From contig OW679202.1 of the NCBI GenBank assembly GCA_940337035.1, positions 52,655,763 to 52,719,762 of the forward strand: DNA of 64,000 bases, given 5' to 3'. Below, one piece after another: positions 24,501 to 32,600 of the stretch (position 1 is the first letter of the stretch; each line of letters begins with the position of its first letter). A program made the position numbers and the translations under genes. This DNA comes from Agriotes lineatus. Taxonomy: Eukaryota; Arthropoda; Insecta; Coleoptera; Elateridae. The notes beneath the pieces were generated by a model that made no database searches, was not told the DNA's origin, and saw only the letters and a program-made list of their open reading frames with translations.

Positions 24501-26637
24501 ACTGTACAATTACATTTTTAATTCTGGTTTATGGCCTCCTCTGGATGAAAAATGTTTTCAGGCCGTTTGACCCCGCTGCGCTACAATACTATAATTACTG
24601 TAATTAACAATATTTTCTTTTTAAGTTTACTTTATCTTGAAAATTAAGAGTAGTACCTACTTTGCTGAGCCCATTTCAACTGATTTGCTCTAGTTATTCT
24701 TGCACACTTCTGCAAATTTTTGTTGATTTGCTGATAATTTTTTTTTAAGTACACGGTAATTGTCCATCCCAATAAATTTTGATGAAGCCCTTATTTCTTT
24801 TTAATTTGTTGCAAACCACACTGTATATTGTAAATTGAAGTAACTTAAATTGAGTGGTGTCTACTAGGAAAACACACAATTTACGTTATTATTTATTATG
24901 AAATCTTTACTGACTTTCTAGGTTGTTCTGTCCACTGTTATTGACATTTTTCCTTTTTTTTCAAAATCATTTTCAAATGTTCTGTACATTTGTTCATAGG
25001 TTTTTTTCACGATTTTTCAGTACTAATATTTTTACAGTTGGATTTGCTTTGTTCTTTTGCTTACTATTCAGATGTTGCAGCCATCTCAGCTTTAAATGCA
25101 AATCATAGTATCAGGATCACTGCCTTCTGCTGTCATTAATTTTAAATTTGATCTTGTCTTATCTTCAATCTACCATAAATTTCTTTAATGTCTTAGATAT
25201 AAAAATGATTAGAAATGTGATTTTGAGAAATAATCAATAATTACGATTTAATATAATATACTCAACTACAATATGAACTTTATTATTAGGGCTACATGTG
25301 GCAGCCTCGTCAACATAACACCTATGGTCTAGGCCAGCCTTTGTACAATTATGATCCAAGAGACAATAACTATGTTAAAAATTACAATGCCCACCATCAA
25401 ACTTATTATTATGGGCAAAACAGATACCACCATCCTCCTGGTGAACCATTTTCTGTTCGCTTACATGTTGGAGAGCGCAGGTATTCTGGCATGGGTTACA
25501 ATATACAAGCAGCTCGACATGACGCAGCATCCAAAGCAATAGAAGATATAAAACAGCAAGAAATGGACGATAATCAGCAGTGCCCATTTGTTAATGACAA
25601 TGGTAAATACATCTGTGACGATGTTTGCAACGTAAGATTAAAATGTTTTATTACAGCATCATCAGCAACTGAAACTTTTAATGAGCTTAACACCAAAATA
25701 AAGTCCCCAATTTCGTTAGTTCACGAAATAGCCTCGAAGAGAAACTTCAATGTAATTTTTGAAGTGTTGAGCGAAAAGGGCCCCTGTCATATGAAGGTGT
25801 TTGTAACACAATGTCGTGTTGGAGATTTGATAGCAAAGGGGGAGGGAAATAGTAAAGCAATTTCAAAAAGACGAGCTGCCGAGAAGATGCTTGAGGAATT
25901 GAAGAAATTGGGACCACTCCCAAACACAACCAATTTGGCGGCAAAGAACCGCAAACGTGTTGTAAATAGTATGAAACAACGTAATTTAATTAAAGATAAT
26001 TCTAATCAAAACTCTGATTATTCCGAAGAAATTAACCCCGTTTCTCACTTAACTCAGATTCAGCAGACTAATAAAGAAAAAGAGCCTGCTTATCATGTAA
26101 GTGAAATTTCTTAACACTGTAGTAGAAAAAACTAGTGTTTTTTTTTATTATAGGTTACTGAACGAGATGCACACCAGTTAGTGGCAGATTTATTGTCGGT
26201 CGATGATCGCTTTGGGGCTTTTCAACAGATTGGTATTTATGTGTAAAGAACAAACTAAACTATTAAAGCATAATATTTTACTTTAATTGATGATACGAAT
26301 CATGACTACTGATCCTTGTTTCAATATCTTGAAAGTGCAAACAAATATTCTCAAATATTTGTAGATACCTGCGTTCTTTAAATATAGGGGTCCGGAGTGG
26401 TGTAGCTTGAACAAGTGACCACGTTCGATCAGCAGAGTTAAGCAATGCTGTCTCTGGTCAGAACTTGGATGGGAGTTCCACGGCTGCATCTCTCGGCGCC
26501 TCGTGGTACGGCTATCACGGAAAAAAGTTGGTCCCGGCGGTCATACAACATCATGACAGTCGTTAGTGGGGTTGGAAGTCATCATAACTGCACAGCGACG
26601 CCTATAATTGGCCTAACGGCTGTTGGCTGAGTGCAAA

Positions 26638-26668
<31 letters not shown>

Positions 26669-29600
26669 GAAACAGACTCCAATGCGTAAATCTACTTTAG
26701 GAAATAATAAAATAGGATGCGATATTTTGAGGAACACAGTTCAGAAAATGTACCATCGTATTTATTAACCAACCACAAATAAGCTCAAGTTTTCCATTTT
26801 CTTTCTTCAGTTTTTCTATAAAACCCAGTCAATTGCAACCCTCTATATAACCTATGGTAACCCCTCGGTTAGAAACCATTGTTCTCTCTGCGGTATTAGA
26901 ACTGCCATATGGTGTTTCATTTCTGATAAGAGTGACAAGTAAAATTTTCTTTTTCTTATGGCAGCCATATTAGCTTTTCAGCCCAGCATATATAGTTTGC
27001 ATCATTTTATTTAATGTGTCTAGCAACCTTAATCAAGGAAGCTATGAAACGAAGCTTAAAAAACCTAGTACTGTCAGTACTGTTAGTCAATAATTAGCTT
27101 AAAATTTGGTAATAGATGCGTGTGGCACTGCCAAGGGGGGTTAATGCAAAGGAAACAAATGGTTTTTTCGAATCAAGAAAAATCTAAGGATGGCAAAAGT
27201 AACATATCAGAAGAAAAACAATAATAGGAGGAAGGAGTACTTTGAAGATCTTTCGAAATTGGAAACAAATAACTAAAAATCAAATGTACAAGCACTTAAA
27301 AGGATAAAGATAAAAAGAGCAGTTCGATGTGACGAGGTATCTGTAGAAACGATAAAATACATAGGGGAAGCAGGTACGAAGGTTATACACCACATCTTCA
27401 AACTGGCTTGAACATTAACAGGCAGGTACCCAGTGACTGGGGAAGAGCCATCATTGTGCTAATTTTGAAATGCGGAGATAGCAAGAAGTGGAAACATTAC
27501 AGGAGAATCTCTCGACTGAGTACAGTGGAAAAGCTGTATGAAAATATTCTAGAAGAGTGCGTAAGGAAATCGTGAAACCACAACTAGAAGTGGATCCCGG
27601 CAAGTCACAGTATGATGGATCACATCTTCAAAGTTAGACAAGTTCCAGAAAAAATGTTAAAATGCAACAAGAAAGTGTTTGCTTGCTTCATCAACTTGTC
27701 AGAAGGTTTTGACAAAATAAAAATAAAAACTTTGGGAATGCTTGCATAATTACAATGTGCCAGAAGAGCTAATAGCAGCCATCAAAAGCTTGTACAGCAG
27801 TAACTGGAACTACATAAGAACCAAAAAACCGCAAACTGGAGTAGTTCATAGTAACAGTAGGTGTAAGATAGTGTGGCAATTAAGTCCTCTGTAATTTATA
27901 ATACCATGAACAAAATAATTAAAAACTGCAAGCACAGTGTGAAACCATTACATATTGATAATCGAAATTTGGCTAACAGAAGTCTAATAGAATATGCTTT
28001 TGGAGATGATTTAGTAATTTTTAGGGACTCCCAGAATTATTTTAAAACAACATCGACGTTTGGTATGAACAGCTGTCCAGAATGAATATGACCATCAACG
28101 TTGACAAAACTAAAGTACTAATAATTTACTTTTAAGTAAGTAATTCGAAAATGCCCAAACAATTTTACATCGAGGCATGAAAACGAGTTTTTCGCAAGGT
28201 TTGCATTTTCGAGTCCATCTGTAGTGAAATTTAGTGCTTGTTTATTTCTATCCATTTTCAACAGAAATAAGAAAATTAATTGAATTAGCAAACAGAAAAC
28301 AAGGGCTAACGGTATCCAAAATGTGATCTGTGAGCTGTGGACGCAGACACACAATTTTTTTAAACAGATGCGATGTTAAATGCCCAAGCCCACAAGCATG
28401 TTTGGAACTAAGCTTCATTTAAACTGCATTCACGTGATCCATTGTCAGAATTTGATTGAGAAACAGAAAGGTCGTTGAATCAAGATCAGCTTTTAAACTA
28501 AGTTCTCGTAAACGACAATTTAAACCAAGATTGAAAACTCAGCCTTAAGAGCAGTAATAGAAAGCGATGAACATTTTGAAGGTGAAGTAAATAATAGGAT
28601 AAACAGTGCGGTTACATTTTGTATTGAACAAATAATAACAATAACACTAGCATTTCAAGACAAACAAAGTTTATAATATACAAGAACATATTTATACCAA
28701 CACTGACCAATGAGAGCAAAAGCTGGGTCCTCACAAAAAAACAAGAGAATCACATTCAAGCTATAAAAAAGACATATCTTAGAAAAATAGAAGAAATAGT
28801 CATACAGAACAGAGTATGCAATACGGTTATCAGCGATAAACTGCAAGTGCAACCCGTAACAGACAATATATTGAAGAACTGAGGTGGTTAGAGCATTTTA
28901 TAAGGATGCAAGGAGAAAGACAAGTGAAACAAATATGAGAAGCCAGAACACAAGGAAAATACTGAGAGGAGGATCTACTAGGATCTAAGATGAAGTAGCA
29001 GCCAAAGCAGTACAATCAAGAGGAAAATCTGTAGAGGAAGCAAGAAGCTGCCGAACAGACAGTAAGGCATGGCGACACTTCTGCTAGAGCTCAGCCACTT
29101 AGTCAATTAAACAGTAACCTCGATACCACATATAGTACTGTATGAGCCTTGGCGTCATGGAAACGAAAATGATTAGTGTTAGTTAATATTGTCATTCTGA
29201 TGTTGTATTTATTATTGAATACATATTTTGAATCGAATAACTGAGTTCAGTATCTACTGTGGTGACACCGACGATGTCAGAAACAAGACAATCGCTTGAG
29301 GATGAGGAAAATGGCACCACACGCTCCGAGACAGCAGGTGATAGCACTGCTGTCGCACGTGTCGCGGTCAAGCCGCCTCCTTTTTGGCGAGAAGATCCAG
29401 CTCTTTGGTTTGCACAGCTAGAAGCACAATTTGCTACGGCTGGCATCACAACGGAAATGACAAAATTCGATTACGTTGTAGGTTCCATCGACACCTCTGT
29501 CCTAGCCCAGGTAGTCGACATAATTCATAAAGCACCTGCTACAGACCCCTACAACACCCTTAAAAAACGCCTTACTTCTTGCTTTGCGCAGTCGCAAGAG

Positions 29601-32600
29601 AAACGACTTGCACGCCTTCTGAAAGGTATGTCTCTGGGTGACAAGCGTCCCACTCAATTGCTACGAGAACTGAGAAACATAGCTGCAGGGACAGTCAACG
29701 ACGAAGTCCTCCAATCTATTTTTATCAGAAGTTTACCATCCCAGATGCAGTCTATTATAGCTGTATCTCATGGCAATCTTGATGATATCGCCCTCATTGC
29801 TGACAAGGTACATGACGTATCAAACCGCGACATGCTTACTATACAGGAGCCAAGTACCTCAGTCTTGCAATCACAGTTGTACGACATCACCCAGACAATT
29901 ACTCGACTGGAAGCATGTTTGTCTCGACCTCGCTCCCCTACTCCTCAGCCATCATCGACAGGTCGAAGCACACGATACTGCTGGTATCATTTGAAGTTTG
30001 GCAACCGGGCCCGGCAATGCAAACCACCTTGTGAATTTCCTATTCAGGGAAACGACAGACGTGGCCGCAATTAGAGTCAAATGCTGTTACACACCCTAGT
30101 CCCTCATTGTACACGACCCGACCACCCAGTTGTCATTTCTCATTGACACTGGAGCAGATGTGTCAGTAATTCCTCCAACAAAGCATAATTTGCCGGTAGA
30201 TTCGTATTGCCTCTATGCCGCCAACGGCTCGGTGATCAAGACCTTCAGACAGAAAACCCTGAAAGTTGGACTAGGCCTTCGTAGACTATTCAAGTGAACC
30301 TTCATTATGGCCGATGTGACTAAACCTATCATCGAGGCCGCTTTTTTAGAAAATGTTGGTTTGTTAGTCGACCTCAAGAACCGCTGTCTTATTGACTGAC
30401 TAACTTCTGACCGCTCACTATGTTCTGTCGTCGGCAGTCCAATTCCCAGCATTAAGACCTTCGACCAGCATATAACATACCACGATATTCTCAGTCAATT
30501 CGTGGCTATAACACGACCAACAGAAATCGTCCCTAAAGTAGCAAAGCGCACAACAACGCATCACATCATCACTAAAGGGCCACCGGTGTTCGCAAGGGAG
30601 TTTCAGTTCATGATGGATGCAAGAATCTGCCGCCCTTCCAAAAGTACATAGGCGAGTCCATTGCATATGGTTCGCAAGAAAGATGGTACCTGGAGGCCTC
30701 GTGGAGCTTTTCGTCATTTAAATGCCGCAACAGTCCCTGGCCGGTATCCTTTACCACATCTCCAAGACTTTTCGCACTCACTACAAGGTAAAACTATCTT
30801 TACTACGCTGGACTTAAATAGAGCATATCATCAGATTCCAATTCAAGAAGAAGGCATTCCTAAAACTGCAATAATTACACCATTTGGATTATTTGAGTTT
30901 GTAAAAATGGCGTTTGGGCTCAGAAATGCTGCTCAGACAATGCAACGCTTTATGCATGCGGTTCTGGGAAATTTATCTTTCGTCTTTGTGTACATAGACG
31001 ACGTGCTAATAGCCTCCCGGGATGAAAACGAACATCGAGAGCACTTGATACAGGTTCTCTAATGCTTAGATCACTTTGGCATGACAATTAACATGGCCAA
31101 ATGCCACTTTGGACAGAACGAGGTGCCCTTTCTCGGTCACTGGGTCACTGCGGTAGGGAATCAACCGCTACTCAAACGCGTAGAAACCATCTTAGAGTAC
31201 AAGCAACCTTCTACGGTGCATGAGCTTCGTCAGTTCCTGGGCATAATAAATTTTTATCGCTGCTTCCTTCCCCAGGCAGCTCATCATGAAGCTGTTTGAA
31301 TGAATATTTAAAGTCATCATGGAGGAAAGACAACAGGAAGATTGTTTGGACGGATGCTGCATTTGCAGCGTTTAACAAATGCAAGGATGACCTCACTTCT
31401 GCAACACTTCCAGCACACCCGTCGACCAGTTTCCGTCTTGGCTTGTCCACCGATGTATCAGATTTGGCATCATCTTCACAAAGGGAGTTGGCAGCCGCTC
31501 GGGTTCTTTTCGAGAAAACTCCATCCTGCGGAGCTGCTTACTTGGCTGTAAAGCACTTCCGGCATATGGTTGAGGGCCGAGAGTTCACGCTGTTCACCGA
31601 CCACAAACCCCTCGCCTATGCATTCTCTCAGAAAGCTGACAAATGTTCCCCACGTCAACTAAGACATCTGGATTATATCGGACACTTTTCCACTGATATT
31701 CAACATATCTCAGGTCAGGATAACATCGTAGCAGACACGTTATTGAAGCTTTGCACCATCGAGATAACATCCCATATCGACCCAGAGACTTTGGCTGCGT
31801 CTCAAGGGCAAGACGAAGAGTTATCCCACCTGTTACAATCAAAGAAGACCTCCCTCAAGCTCGAAGTCGTCCTGTGCAATGACTGTGAGTTGTATTGTGA
31901 TACCTCCACGGATCGCGCTCGTCCTTATGTACCTCTTACACTACGACGATCACTTTTCAACAGCTTACATAACCTGTCTCATCCTGGCATTCGTAGCTCG
32001 ATTCGTTTGGTGCAACGCCGATACGTTTGGACATCGATGAACTCTGACTGCCGCACCTGGGCCCGCAACTGCGTCCTATGTCAACGCAGTAAGGTTTGTC
32101 GTCATACACATGCACCCTTGGACAAGTTTCCACTAGCGGAATACCGCTTCAATATCAATATAGTCGGTCCCCTTCCACCATCAGAAGGCTTTCGCTACAT
32201 TCTAACATGCATCGACCGGTTCAGTAGATGGCCTGAAGCTTTTCCAATGACTGATATTTCGGCGGATACCGTAGCGAAGACTTTCTTCGGGAACTGGATA
32301 TCACGCTATGGTGTTCCTTCCTGGTTGACTTCAGATCAAGGCAGGCAATTTGAATCTGAGTTGTTCCGGTGTCTGGCCAACCTGTTAGGAGTCACTAAGT
32401 TCCGTACTACAGCTTATCATCCAGCTAGCAATGGAATGATTGAGCGCTGGCACCGCTCATTAAAAGCAGCTCTCATGTGTCATTCTCCACGTCCATGGAC
32501 CCAGGTTTTGCCAACTGTACTTCTTGAATTACGCACCGCCGTGAAAGAGGATTTTGGATGCTCGCCAGCTGAGCTCCTCTATGGTACAACGCTACGGCTT

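Noticed and set aside
26387..26500. 5S rRNA gene
   Set aside because: Only the 5S-like head is present, fused to a SINE body with an AATA tail; a second fused copy exists at 36118-36412.
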